Part shown: piece by piece, positions 24,243 through 33,444 of the stretch
Layout of the letters: each line of letters opens with the position of its first letter
How positions within the stretch are numbered: the stretch's first letter is position 1
Source: VXNE01 sp965206615
GTDB lineage: Bacteria; Pseudomonadota; Gammaproteobacteria; Pseudomonadales; Azotimanducaceae
NCBI GenBank assembly: GCA_965206615.1
Contig: OZ242219.1
Span: forward strand, 124,001 to 188,000
Length of the DNA stretch: 64,000 nucleotides
Direction: 5' to 3'
Translations under genes and position numbers: made by a program
Notes under the pieces: model-generated
Told to the model about the DNA's origin: nothing
The model's input: only the letters and a program-made list of their open reading frames with translations
The model's database searches: none

Positions 24243-25328
24243 ATGATCGCCCTCGTCCAGACCGACGCGGACCTCGATGCATTCCTGCGCGGGTGCGGGG
24301 ATGTCGTGAGCATCGACACCGAGTTCCTGCGCGAGCACACGTTCTTCCCCATCGCCGCGCTCTACCAGCTCGCGGGGCACGCCGGCGTGGCATTGGTCGA
24401 TGCGTGTTCCGAGCACGACTTCGACGCCTTGAAGACGCTCCTGGTGGACGCAGCGACCACCAAGGTGATGCACTCGTGTTCGGAGGACCTCGAAGTCATG
24501 GACTGCCATCTCGGCATCCGGCCCGTCAATCTCGTGGATACGCAGCTTGCCCACGCCTTTGTGAGCCCGGACTTCGGCAAAAGCTACGCGGCCCTCGTGG
24601 AACACTACCTGGGCGTGTTCCTCGACAAGCACGAGACGCGCTCGAACTGGCTGCGGCGGCCCTTGTCCGCGGCGCAGCTCGAGTACGCCCGCGAGGACGT
24701 GACGTATCTCGGGACCATGTGGTCGCGCATGCGGGAGCGGCTCGTGGAAGCGGGCCGGTTGTCCTGGTTCCGGGAGGAGATGACCGGCATCGTGCAGCGC
24801 CCGGAGGCCGACCCGGAGGACTACTACCTCGGCATGAAGCGCGCCTGGCGGCTCGCCCCGAGGGAACTCGCCGCCTTGCGCCGCATGGCCGCATGGCGGG
24901 AGCGCGAGGCGCGCCGGCGGGACATCCCCCGCGCGCGGACCGTCCGCGACGAGCACCTCGTCGCCATCGCGGAGGCGCCCGCGCCGTCGCGGGGCACGAT
25001 CTTCGGCCTGATGCCGCCAGGCGTTGCACGGCGTTATGCCGACGACCTGCTCGATGCGTACGCGCGAGGCCGCGAGGAACCGGCGCCGGCGGCGCCGCCC
25101 CGGCCGCTGTCGACGCGCGAGGGCGGCGTTCTGAAGGCCATGCGGGACTTCGCGCAGGAGTGCGCGCAAGCCCTCGGCATGGCGCCGGAACTGCTGGCGC
25201 GCAAGCGGTTGCTGGAGGCGTCCGTGCGCCACTTCCGCGAGTGGGGGGAGTTGCCGGGTTCGCTCGGGTGGCGCCTGGATCTCGTCGGCGAACGCTTCGG
25301 GGACCTGTTGCGGAGCTCCGCGCCGTGA
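24243..25328 (+). CDS. rnd: Ribonuclease D
   Basis: 361 residues. DEDDy exonuclease residues are visible: Asp25 and Glu27 (SIDTEF), Asp82 (CSEDLEV), Tyr148 and Asp152 (YAREDVTYL). Two HRDC domains follow. It trims the 3' ends of tRNAs and other structured RNAs. The ATG at 24243 matches the family N-terminus (MIALVQTDADLDAFL). The stop overlaps the GTG start of the next gene. Confidence 0.95.
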   Translation: MIALVQTDADLDAFLRGCGDVVSIDTEFLREHTFFPIAALYQLAGHAGVALVDACSEHDFDALKTLLVDAATTKVMHSCSEDLEVMDCHLGIRPVNLVDTQLAHAFVSPDFGKSYAALVEHYLGVFLDKHETRSNWLRRPLSAAQLEYAREDVTYLGTMWSRMRERLVEAGRLSWFREEMTGIVQRPEADPEDYYLGMKRAWRLAPRELAALRRMAAWREREARRRDIPRARTVRDEHLVAIAEAPAPSRGTIFGLMPPGVARRYADDLLDAYARGREEPAPAAPPRPLSTREGGVLKAMRDFAQECAQALGMAPELLARKRLLEASVRHFREWGELPGSLGWRLDLVGERFGDLLRSSAP

Positions 25329-25840
25329 CCGCGCCGGACAGGAGCCGCCCCGGGGCGGGACCGGGCACCGCGGACGAGCGTACCGCGGAGCAGGGCGCCG
25401 CGCGGCCGTTCTGGGAAACGAAGACCCTCGCCGAGATGAGCCACGCGGAGTGGGAGTCGCTGTGCGACGGCTGCGGCCGCTGCTGCATGGTCAAGCTGAT
25501 GGATGACCGCAGCGGCGAGATCCTGCACACCGCCGTGGTGTGCCGTTTCCTCGACCTCGACAGCTGCCGCTGCAACCACTACCCGGACCGGCACGTCATG
25601 GAGCCGAACTGCGTCGACGTCAACGCCGCCAACGTCGAGAAGCTCGGTTTCATGCCGGCCTCGTGCGCATACCGGCGCGTCGCGGAGGGCCGCGGGCTCG
25701 CCTGGTGGCATCCGCTGGTGTCGGGAGACAGGCAGACCGTACATGAGGCGGGCGTCAGCGTGGCCGGCAAGGTGATCTCGGAGGAGGGCGTGCACCCGGA
25801 GGACCTCGAGTATCACGTCGTGCATTGGGTAGAGCGGTGA
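25325..25840 (+). CDS. YcgN/YkgJ-family cysteine-cluster protein (UPF0260)
   Basis: 171 residues. The core CDGCGRCC, then C-x-C in LDSCRCNHY, later NCVDV and SCAYRR, marks the UPF0260/YcgN family, whose cysteine cluster binds zinc or an iron-sulfur centre. The closing HPEDLEYHVVHWVER is typical. The GTG start overlaps the rnd stop (GTGA), and the stop overlaps the next GTG, so three genes are translationally coupled. The rnd-ycgN neighbourhood occurs in other gammaproteobacteria. Biochemical role unknown. Confidence 0.88.
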   Translation: MTAPDRSRPGAGPGTADERTAEQGAARPFWETKTLAEMSHAEWESLCDGCGRCCMVKLMDDRSGEILHTAVVCRFLDLDSCRCNHYPDRHVMEPNCVDVNAANVEKLGFMPASCAYRRVAEGRGLAWWHPLVSGDRQTVHEAGVSVAGKVISEEGVHPEDLEYHVVHWVER

Positions 25841-26292
25841 CGGACTACGTGATCGCCTGGGTCGTGGCCGCAGTGGCGGCGCTGGGGCTCTGCGCGGCGC
25901 TGTTTTTGGCGTTCCGGCCCTGGCCCGCGCCACGCTTCCTGGCGCCGCTGCTGGCGGCGACCTGGTTCCTGATCCCCTGGCGCTTCGAGGACGATCCGGA
26001 CCGCTATGCCCCGGCCTTCATCGTGCTGATTTTTCGCGGCCTGTTCGAACCGGACGGCGCGCCGGGCCCGGTGGGCCGTACTCTCGCGCTGGCGACCGGT
26101 GCGGCGGTCGCGGTGTTCCTGATCGGCGGCGGCACACGCATGTTGCTGCGGCTGGGCCGGGCGCCGCGAGCCCCGTCGCGCCGCGCGCGGCGGCGGCCGT
26201 CCTCGCCCTCCGCCGGCAGCGGCGGGCTGGACGCGTCGCCCCCGGCGGCCGGCGCCGAGGTGTGCCTCACGGCGAACCTTCGGTTAAAGTAG
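25837..26292 (+). CDS. Small membrane protein of unknown function
   Basis: 151 residues. The start is GTG overlapping the previous stop (GTGA). Hydrophobic stretches near 4-26, 33-47, 60-72 and 84-105 suggest two to four membrane segments; FLIPWRFEDDPDRYAPAFIVLIFRGLFEPDG lies between. The C-terminus is arginine- and proline-rich and looks disordered. Placement after rnd and the YcgN-like gene, with coupled translation, suggests co-expression. I do not recognise the family. Confidence 0.7.
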   Translation: MTDYVIAWVVAAVAALGLCAALFLAFRPWPAPRFLAPLLAATWFLIPWRFEDDPDRYAPAFIVLIFRGLFEPDGAPGPVGRTLALATGAAVAVFLIGGGTRMLLRLGRAPRAPSRRARRRPSSPSAGSGGLDASPPAAGAEVCLTANLRLK

Positions 26293-26383
26293 CGCCCTTG
26301 CGCTTTCGCCAATGCCAGCCTCACCTTGTACCCAGGCCGGGGCAGAGCGCGCCATGACACACGAAGCCTTAAGAGAAGACTCA

Positions 26384-27232
26384 ATGATTTTCGACAGCAC
26401 CGACACCTATATCTCCACCGACGAGCTGTCCATGGCGGTCGACGCGGCCGTCAAGCTGGAACGTCCATTGTTGATCAAGGGAGAACCGGGGACAGGCAAG
26501 ACGCTGCTCGCCGAGGAAGTCGCCCGGACACTCGACCTGAACCTGATCCAGTGGCACATCAAGTCGCAGACCAAGGCCCTGCAGGGACTGTACGAATACG
26601 ACGCGGTGTCCCGGCTCCGGGATTCCCAGCTCGGCGACGAGCGCGTGGCGGACATCCGCAACTACATCAAGAAAGGCAAGCTCTGGGAAGCCTTCGATGC
26701 GGATGAGCGGGTCGTTCTGCTGATCGACGAGATCGACAAGGCCGACATCGAGTTTCCGAACGACCTGCTGCAGGAACTCGACCGCATGGAGTTCTTCGTC
26801 TACGAGTTGAACCAGACGGTGGTCGCGCGGCAGCGACCGATCGTCATCATCACCTCCAACAACGAAAAGGAGCTGCCCGACGCGTTCCTGCGGCGCTGCT
26901 TCTTCCACTACATCAACTTCCCGGACCGGGAGACGATGAACCAGATCGTCGAGGTGCACTTCCCCGAGATCAAGGGGGAACTCGTCAAGGAGGCCATGGA
27001 GATCTTCTTCGACGTGCGCAAGGTACCCGGTCTCAAGAAGAAGCCGTCGACGTCCGAACTGATCGACTGGCTGAAGCTCCTGATGGCCGACGACATCCCC
27101 GACGAGATCCTCACCAACCGCGACCCGAGCAAGGCCATCCCGCCGCTCTACGGAGCGCTGGTCAAGAACGAGCAGGACGTGCATCTGCTCGAACGGCTGG
27201 CCTTCATGAACCGCCGCGACAGCCGGGGGTAA
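26384..27232 (+). CDS. MoxR-family AAA+ ATPase
   Basis: 282 residues. Walker A GEPGTGKT, Walker B LLIDEIDKAD, sensor 1 (IIITSNNEKELPDAFLRRC) and a C-terminal lid are all visible. MoxR ATPases act as chaperones that insert metals or mature complexes, usually together with a von Willebrand factor A protein, which is the next gene. The ATG at 26384 gives the family N-terminus (MIFDSTDTYIST); an ATG at 26354 is possible. The target is not identifiable. Confidence 0.93.
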   Translation: MIFDSTDTYISTDELSMAVDAAVKLERPLLIKGEPGTGKTLLAEEVARTLDLNLIQWHIKSQTKALQGLYEYDAVSRLRDSQLGDERVADIRNYIKKGKLWEAFDADERVVLLIDEIDKADIEFPNDLLQELDRMEFFVYELNQTVVARQRPIVIITSNNEKELPDAFLRRCFFHYINFPDRETMNQIVEVHFPEIKGELVKEAMEIFFDVRKVPGLKKKPSTSELIDWLKLLMADDIPDEILTNRDPSKAIPPLYGALVKNEQDVHLLERLAFMNRRDSRG

Positions 27233-27244
27233 GTGACACTAACG

Positions 27245-28411
27245 ATGCTGATCAACTTTTTCCTGACCCTGCGCAAGTACAAGATCCCGGTCACGATCCG
27301 GGAACTGCTCGACCTCGTCGATTCGATGCGGCATCGGATCGTGTTTTCGAGCATCGACGACTTCTACCTCCTGAGCCGCACCTGCATGGTCAAGGACGAG
27401 AAGCACTACGACAAGTTCGACCGGGCGTTCGGTGCGTATTTCAAGGGACTCGAAGACCTGCACGGCCTGCTGGAATCGCTGATTCCGGACGAGTGGCTGC
27501 GGCGTGAGTTCGAGCGCACGCTGACCGCGGAGGAACTCGAGCAGATCGAGTCGCTCGGCGGTCTCGAGAAGTTGATCGAAGCGTTCCAGAAGGCGCGCGA
27601 AGAGGAAGAGCAGCGCGCCCGGGAAGGGGAAGAGGGGGAGGAAGGCGAGGAGGGAGACGGCGACCGCCCCGGTCAGCGCGGCCCCGGCGGACCCGGGCGC
27701 GGCAAGAAGAAAAAGGCGAGGAAGGTGTGGGACCAGCGCCAGTACAAGAACCTCGACGACTCGGTCGAGCTCGGCACGCGCAACATCAAGATGGCGTTGC
27801 GCCGGCTGCGCAAGTTCGCCCGCACGGGCCGCGAAGAAGAGCTCGACCTCGACAACACCATCAAGAAGACCGCCCACAACGGCGGCATGCTCGACATCCG
27901 CATGCGCCCCGAGCGCAGGAACACCGTCAAGGTGCTGCTGTTCCTCGACATCGGCGGATCCATGGATGCCCACGTCAGGGTGTGCGAAGAACTCTTCTCG
28001 GCGACGCGCACCGAGTTCAAGCACATGGAGAGCTTCTACTTCCACAACTTCATCTACGAGTCCGTGTGGAAGGACAACCGGCGGCGCATGAACGAGCGGC
28101 TCCCGACGTGGGGGATCCTCAACAAGTACGCTCGCGACTACAAGGTGGTGTTCGTCGGCGACGCGACGATGGCGCCCTACGAGATCACGCATTCGGGCGG
28201 CAGCGTGGAACACTGGAACGAGGAGCCCGGCGCCGTCTGGATCGAACGCTTCATCGAAAGCTACGACAAGATGGTGTGGATCAACCCGACGCCGCAGGAA
28301 ACCTGGGAGTACTCCTCGTCGGTCGGCATGACGCAGGAGCTGGTCGAAGGGCGCATGTTCCCGCTCACCATCCGTGGGCTGGAAGAGGGCATGAACCAGC
28401 TCTCCAAGTAG
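27245..28411 (+). CDS. CoxE-like von Willebrand factor A domain protein
   Basis: 388 residues. An N-terminal helical region (MLINFFLTLRKYKIPVTIRE), an acidic low-complexity hinge (EEGEEGEEGDGDRPGQRG, near residues 130-150) and a VWA domain with a MIDAS-like DIGGSMDAH (the first serine of DxSxS is glycine, as is usual in this group). It partners the MoxR ATPase 12 bases upstream. A GTG at 27233 is an alternative start. The stop codon TAG is also the first three bases of a dispersed 70-bp repeat. Confidence 0.9.
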   Translation: MLINFFLTLRKYKIPVTIRELLDLVDSMRHRIVFSSIDDFYLLSRTCMVKDEKHYDKFDRAFGAYFKGLEDLHGLLESLIPDEWLRREFERTLTAEELEQIESLGGLEKLIEAFQKAREEEEQRAREGEEGEEGEEGDGDRPGQRGPGGPGRGKKKKARKVWDQRQYKNLDDSVELGTRNIKMALRRLRKFARTGREEELDLDNTIKKTAHNGGMLDIRMRPERRNTVKVLLFLDIGGSMDAHVRVCEELFSATRTEFKHMESFYFHNFIYESVWKDNRRRMNERLPTWGILNKYARDYKVVFVGDATMAPYEITHSGGSVEHWNEEPGAVWIERFIESYDKMVWINPTPQETWEYSSSVGMTQELVEGRMFPLTIRGLEEGMNQLSK

Positions 28412-28478
28412 CGCCCCAAAGCCGGTCCGGCGCTTCGCTGCCGCTGCGCGCCGGCGCCGCCTCCGGCCCAGCCACGCC
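28409..28478. repeat. 70-bp dispersed repeat, copy 1
   Basis: Begins with the TAG stop of the VWA gene, then CGCCCCAAAGCCGGTCCGG and a GC-rich tail ending GGCCCAGCCACGCC. A second copy at 42942-43011 differs by about one base. No open frame or motif is evident. A looser relative may lie near 60210. Confidence 0.85.
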
Positions 28479-28538
28479 GACCTCCCATGGACCAACCGTC
28501 ACCGGTCGCTTCGCTCCCGCCGCCGTTTGTTCCATGCG

Positions 28539-28658
28539 CGGGGACGGGCTTGTCCCGTCCCGTCTTGAATTCATGCTTGGCCGGGACCGGGCTTGTCCCG
28601 TCCCGTGCCGAATCCCTGCACGGTCCCGACACGGGCGGCCGCAAGGGTCGTCCCGACG
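28539..28658. repeat. Composite of CTTGT-loop hairpins
   Basis: Three palindromes in a row: GGGACGGG-CTTGT-CCCGTCCC (28541-28561), ACCGGG-CTTGT-CCCGT (28585-28606, imperfect) and a variant with loop GCAAG (about 28634-28654). The spacer TTGAATTCATGC between the first two also occurs in the copy at 50172. The stretch 28412-28701, between the VWA gene and hrpA, holds only these repeats and no gene. Confidence 0.8.
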
Positions 28659-28701
28659 CCATGGAAGCCCTGAACCGGGCGGCGCGCGGGGGACCGCTCG
28701 A

Positions 28702-31700
28702 ATGAAACGGGCCCGGCGCCTGGATGCCGCCGCCGTGGCACGCCGCGCCGCGCGGGTGCCCGAACTCTCCTTCCCGGCGGAACTGCCGATCGCCGCGCAC
28801 ATCGACGAGATCGTCGAGTGCATCCGCGCGCACCCGGTGGTCATCGTGGCCGGCGAGACCGGCTCGGGCAAGACCACCCAGTTGCCGAAGGCCTGTCTCG
28901 CCGCCGGGCTCGGGGTGCGCGGCATGATCGCCCACACGCAGCCCCGCCGGCTCGCCGCCCGCACCGTCGCCAACCGCATCGCCGAGGAACTCGGGGTCGC
29001 GCTCGGCGCAGAGGTCGGTTTCGCGGTGCGGTTCGCCGAGGCATGGTCCGAAGACACGCTGGTCAAGGTGATGACCGACGGACTGTTGCTCACCGAGATC
29101 CGCCACGACCGGCGGCTCGACGCCTACGACGTGCTCATCATCGACGAAGCCCACGAACGCAGCCTGAACGTGGACTTCCTGATCGGTTATGCCAGGAACC
29201 TGCTGCGCCGACGGACCGACCTGAAGCTGATCGTGACCTCGGCGACGATCGATGTCGACGCGTTCCAGCGTCACTTCGACGGTGCGCCCATCGTGTCGGT
29301 CGGCGGCCGGGGCTATCCCGTGGACGTGGTCTATCGGGACGACGCCGGCACCGGCGAGGATCCGCTCGCCGCGTGCCTCGACGAAATCGCGCGCTCGCGG
29401 CCGCGCGGGTCCGCCCGGGACGTGCTGGTGTTCCTGCCCGGGGAGCGGGAAATCCTCGAAGCCTCGCAGCGGCTGCGCCGTGCCTATCAGGACCGCTACG
29501 AGGTGCTGCCGCTCTACTCACGGCTGCCGGCCCGTGAGCAGCACCGCATCTTCGAGAGCGGATCCCGGGCGCGTCCGCGCGTCATCCTGGCCACCAACGT
29601 CGCGGAAACGAGCGTCACGGTCCCGAACGTCGGCTACGTCATCGACGCGGGCGTCGCGCGCATCAGCCGCTACAGCTACCGTTCGAAGATCCAGCGGCTA
29701 CCCGTGGAACCGGTGTCGCAGGCGAGCGCCGACCAGCGCAAGGGCCGCTGCGGCCGCGTGGCCCCGGGGACCTGTTACCGGCTCTACAGCCAGGCCGACT
29801 TCGAGAACCGTCCGCGCTACACCGACCCGGAGCTCACGCGCACGAACCTCGCTTCGGTGGTGCTGCAGATGCGTGCCTTCCGGCTCGGCGACATGGCCCG
29901 GTTTCCGTTCATCGATCCGCCCGACCCGCGTGCCGTCAAGGACGCCGTGCGCAGCCTGCACGAGCTCGGCGCGCTGGACGGCGACCGCCTCACGGACATT
30001 GGCCGCACCATGGCGCGGCTGCCCGTGGATCCGCGCCTCGCCCGCATGCTGATCGCGGCGGCGCGCTGCGGCTGCCTGCGGGAGATGCTCATCGTGGCGG
30101 CCGCGCTGTCCATTCAGGACCCGAGGGAACGGCCGCTCGACAAACGTCAGGCGGCCGACGAGGCGCACCGGCCGTACGCCGACCCTCGGTCGGACTTCAT
30201 CGGCTTCGTCAACCTGTGGAACGCGCTCGAGGCGTCGCGCGCAGAGTTGACCCGCAGCGCCTTCCGGCGCCATCTCGAACGGAACTTCCTGGCGCCGTCC
30301 CGGGTCGCCGAATGGCGCGCCCTGCACCGCCAGTTGCTGCTTGCGACCAGGGGGCTGGGGATGCGGCTCAACACTGCGGAGGCCGACTACGGCGCGCTAC
30401 ACCGGGCGCTGCTCGCGGGGTCGCTCTCGTTCGTCGGGATGCTGGACGAGGCGGGGGTCTACCAGGGCGCTCGCAACCTGAAGTTCCGCATCTTCCCGGG
30501 CTCCGTGCTCGCGCGCAGGAGATCCGCGAAACGCGGCACTCCCGTCGGACGTGCGGGCCCGGCCAGTAGGGCGGGCCCGGCCAGTAGGGCGGGCCCGGCC
30601 GGAAGGGCGGCGGCCGGCGAGAGCGCCGGCGGAGCCGAGACCGCGGGCTCGGACCAAGGGGCGGGCCCGAAGTGGCTGGTCGCGGCGGAGATCGCCGAGA
30701 CCGGACGGACCTATGCCCGCTGCGTCGGGCGTGTGGAGCCGCGCTGGGTGGAGGAGGCGGCCGCCGGCGTACTCCGTCGCACCCACTCGGAACCGCACTG
30801 GGATACGCGCCGCGGCGAGGCCCTGGTGTTCGAACGGGCGACCCTGTATGGCCTGCCGGTGGTGGAGCGGCGTGCGGTCCGGTTGACGCCGATCGATCCG
30901 GCCGCGGCGCGAGAGCTGTTCGTCCGCCACGCGCTGGTCGGCAGCGTCGACGGCACGGTGCGCTTTGGCAAGCACGCCCAGCCGGCGTTCCTGCAACACA
31001 ACCTGGCCGTGGTACGCAGGATCGTCGAGCGGCAGGCGAAGGAGCGCCGTGCAGACCTGCTCGCGACGGCCGACGCGCAGGTGGATTTCTACCTCGAACG
31101 GCTGCCGGCGGAGGTGTCGGGTATCGCCGCGCTCTCCGCCTGGCTGCGGCGGGCGGACGATGCCGCCGTCGAACGGCTCACGATGACCGAGCGGGACCTG
31201 CTGGCGCGCGACGCCGTGGTGGCGTCCGACGCCGACTTTCCGGCCGTGTTGCGGGTGGATGGGCTGGAACTCCCCCTGAAGTACCGCTTCGCGCCCGGGG
31301 AGGTGGACGACGGCGTCTCCGTACGCGTTGACGTGGGTGTCCTGCCCCACCTGCGCCAGGCGCCCCTCGACTGGCTGGTGCCCGGCTTTCTGGAGCAGAA
31401 GTGCGTCGAGCTGATGAAGGGGCTGCCGAAGTCGCTGCGGCGCCGGCTGGCCCCGGTGCCGGACAAGGCGCGCGCGATGGCGCCGCTGCTGTTGCGCGCG
31501 GACCGTTACCGGCAGGGCAACCTGCTCGTGGCGCTCGCCGAACGGATCGAAGCCGACTACGGCGTGGCGGTGGGCGCTGCGGACTGGCGGCTCGATGCGC
31601 TCAGTCCCTTTCTGTCCCTGAACGTGCAGGTGCGCGGTGCGCGGCGGCGCGTGGTGGACCAGGATCGGCATCTCGCGGCCCTGCAGGGCCGCCTCCTCGA

Positions 31701-32634
31701 ACGGGTGGAACGCGGTGCGGAAACGCTGCGCGAAGGGTACGAGCGGCGCGGCCTGACGGAGTTTCCCGCCGCGGGCGTACCCGAGACGCTGGTGGTGGAT
31801 GCGCGTCCGGGGCGCGCGGTGGCCTATCCGGCGCTGCGCGACGACGGCGACCGCGTGGATCTCGTGCTGCTGACGCACCGGTCGAGCCAGCAAGCTACCA
31901 ACCGGCGGGGCTACAGCCGTCTCGCACTGCTCGCCGATCGCCGCCGTACGCGCCAGCTGCGGCGCCAACTGGAGTCGGAACGGACCATGGCGCTGCACTA
32001 CGCGACCCTCGGGTCACGAGCCCGGCTGGTGGACGAGTTGCTGCTGGCGGCCTCCTGGAGTTGCTTCTTCGCGGCCGACGCGCTGCCGCGCAGCGTGCCG
32101 GAGTTCGAAGGTACTCTCCTCGCCCATGGGCCCCGTCTGATCGCCGCTTGCGGCACCCTGGCCGGGGCGTGCCGGCAGATACTGGGCAAGCGATTCGAGG
32201 CGGTCCAGCGGATCGCGGAACTCACCTCGCCGGCGTTCGCCGCCGGCCGCGAGGACATGCAGGCGCACCTGGCGCGCCTGGTGCCGCCGGAGTTTCCTAC
32301 GCGCATCCCGGCGCAGCGCATGGCCGACGTGGCGCGCTATCTCGATGCGATCGCGTACCGCGCGGAGCACCTGCAGGGGCGCGTGCAGCGCGACATGGAG
32401 GGCGCCCGGGAGGCCGAGCGGTGGCAGGCGCGGCTCGATGCCCTGGCCGAGGCGCTGCCGGACGGGAGCGCGGACGCCTCCGACGACGGCTCGCCGCTGG
32501 TCGCGGCGCGCTACCTGGTCGAGGAGTACCGGGTGGCGCTGTTCAGCCAGCGCATCGGCACGCGGGAAAAGGTCTCCCCGGAGCGACTCGCCCGGGCCAT
32601 CGAACCCCTCGAACGGCAGGCGGGTTTGCGCTGA
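28702..32634 (+). CDS. hrpA: ATP-dependent RNA helicase HrpA
   Basis: 1310 residues, the length of E. coli HrpA (about 1300). Walker A GETGSGKT (51-58), DEAH (148-151), the SATID motif, then helicase C, HA2, OB-fold and the long HrpA-specific C-terminal domain (DUF3418). It remodels RNA-protein complexes and rescues stalled ribosomes. A low-complexity insert at about residues 615-650 is made of the peptide repeat RAGPAS, encoded by tandem 15-18-base units, and is probably a flexible linker. The ATG at 28702 puts the helicase core at its usual distance; the frame is open upstream but crosses the repeats. Confidence 0.95.
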   Translation: MKRARRLDAAAVARRAARVPELSFPAELPIAAHIDEIVECIRAHPVVIVAGETGSGKTTQLPKACLAAGLGVRGMIAHTQPRRLAARTVANRIAEELGVALGAEVGFAVRFAEAWSEDTLVKVMTDGLLLTEIRHDRRLDAYDVLIIDEAHERSLNVDFLIGYARNLLRRRTDLKLIVTSATIDVDAFQRHFDGAPIVSVGGRGYPVDVVYRDDAGTGEDPLAACLDEIARSRPRGSARDVLVFLPGEREILEASQRLRRAYQDRYEVLPLYSRLPAREQHRIFESGSRARPRVILATNVAETSVTVPNVGYVIDAGVARISRYSYRSKIQRLPVEPVSQASADQRKGRCGRVAPGTCYRLYSQADFENRPRYTDPELTRTNLASVVLQMRAFRLGDMARFPFIDPPDPRAVKDAVRSLHELGALDGDRLTDIGRTMARLPVDPRLARMLIAAARCGCLREMLIVAAALSIQDPRERPLDKRQAADEAHRPYADPRSDFIGFVNLWNALEASRAELTRSAFRRHLERNFLAPSRVAEWRALHRQLLLATRGLGMRLNTAEADYGALHRALLAGSLSFVGMLDEAGVYQGARNLKFRIFPGSVLARRRSAKRGTPVGRAGPASRAGPASRAGPAGRAAAGESAGGAETAGSDQGAGPKWLVAAEIAETGRTYARCVGRVEPRWVEEAAAGVLRRTHSEPHWDTRRGEALVFERATLYGLPVVERRAVRLTPIDPAAARELFVRHALVGSVDGTVRFGKHAQPAFLQHNLAVVRRIVERQAKERRADLLATADAQVDFYLERLPAEVSGIAALSAWLRRADDAAVERLTMTERDLLARDAVVASDADFPAVLRVDGLELPLKYRFAPGEVDDGVSVRVDVGVLPHLRQAPLDWLVPGFLEQKCVELMKGLPKSLRRRLAPVPDKARAMAPLLLRADRYRQGNLLVALAERIEADYGVAVGAADWRLDALSPFLSLNVQVRGARRRVVDQDRHLAALQGRLLERVERGAETLREGYERRGLTEFPAAGVPETLVVDARPGRAVAYPALRDDGDRVDLVLLTHRSSQQATNRRGYSRLALLADRRRTRQLRRQLESERTMALHYATLGSRARLVDELLLAASWSCFFAADALPRSVPEFEGTLLAHGPRLIAACGTLAGACRQILGKRFEAVQRIAELTSPAFAAGREDMQAHLARLVPPEFPTRIPAQRMADVARYLDAIAYRAEHLQGRVQRDMEGAREAERWQARLDALAEALPDGSADASDDGSPLVAARYLVEEYRVALFSQRIGTREKVSPERLARAIEPLERQAGLR

Positions 32635-32948
32635 CGTTGGCCGGGCCGGGCCGCTGCGGCGAGAGCACGCGGGGCGGTTGTGCGGCGACCTGTACCGGGC
32701 AGGCGACCGCGCGGCTGTCCGACAACGTGTGTCAGTGTTTATTTGTGCTTTGGAATCAAAAGCTTGGGAATATGGTAGGTGTACGCGCGGTGGGCTGCCG
32801 CCAACGTGGTATTGATAGGTGACGGCTGTCGCAGAGGGTATTACAATCCGGCCACCGACGGCCTGAAGTGGTTTCGGGAGGACACGCGCGACGTGTTTCC
32901 GTGACTGTCGGGGAACGACGAAAACCAATAGGGTAAGGAGTGTTTCCA
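32635..32948. other. Leader region of the HvfABC-like operon
   Basis: 314 bases between hrpA and the precursor peptide gene. It holds a good sigma70-like promoter (32819-32847) and an mRNA leader of about 95 bases. I see no clear metal-regulator operator or terminator hairpin. Confidence 0.5.
32819..32847 (+). promoter_or_regulatory. Sigma70-like promoter of the HvfABC-like operon
   Basis: GTGACG (32819-32824, 4 of 6 matches), a 17-base spacer and TACAAT (32842-32847, 5 of 6). Transcription would start near 32854 and leave a leader of about 95 bases before the ATG at 32949. Confidence 0.5.
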
Positions 32949-33212
32949 ATGACGAACCTCAAGCAGAAGACGATCGCCGCTGCGATCAGCGCGGCTTTTG
33001 TCGCGGCGATGGCCGGCGCGACCGTTGCGAATGCGGACGACAACCCGTTCGCGGCCGACATTGACGGTTACGACCTCCTCGCGACGAGCCACGAAGGCGC
33101 CGAAGAAGGTGAAGGCGACGGTGAAGAAGGTGAGTGCGGCGAAGGCCAGTGCGGCGAAGGCGACGAGAAGGGCGACGCGACGGGCGACGAGGCGAGCGAA
33201 GAAGAAGCCTGA
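32949..33212 (+). CDS. HvfA-like precursor peptide with two EGxCG motifs
   Basis: 87 residues. A signal peptide (about 1-29, ending TVANAD) is followed by an acidic, glycine-rich tail with EGECG (60-64) and EGQCG (65-69). In the HvfA family such motifs are the sites where HvfB and HvfC convert cysteine into a copper-binding oxazolone/thioamide pair. Only two cysteines are present. AAGGAG lies 8 bases before the ATG; a GTG at 32940 is unlikely. The modifying-enzyme genes follow at 33445 and 34280. Copper binding is inferred from family and context. Confidence 0.85.
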   Translation: MTNLKQKTIAAAISAAFVAAMAGATVANADDNPFAADIDGYDLLATSHEGAEEGEGDGEEGECGEGQCGEGDEKGDATGDEASEEEA

Positions 33213-33444
33213 CCCGTCCCAACCCGGGTGTACCCGCCGGCGTTCGTTCGGTGGGTCATCCGAGTGCCTCTGCGAGCCTCGCAGGCCTCTGGGGGGGCGG
33301 AACCCCGGGGGGAGGCTCTGCGGGGAGGCTCTGCGGGGAGGCACCGGGGTACAGCCTCCGCCAAACAGCGGGCCGGCTCACCTCGTTCTGCGTGAACAGC
33401 GCGTGAAACCTGCCGTCCCGCTGCCCATCCCCGGATAAGAGACC
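33213..33444. other. Repeat-rich gap between precursor and modifying-enzyme genes
   Basis: Contains GGGGAGGCTCTGC repeated about three times (33309-33348) and runs of G and C that can pair (GGAGGCT with AGCCTCC at about 33353). Such structure between a RiPP precursor and its enzymes may lower downstream expression so that peptide is in excess. No gene is seen. Confidence 0.4.
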
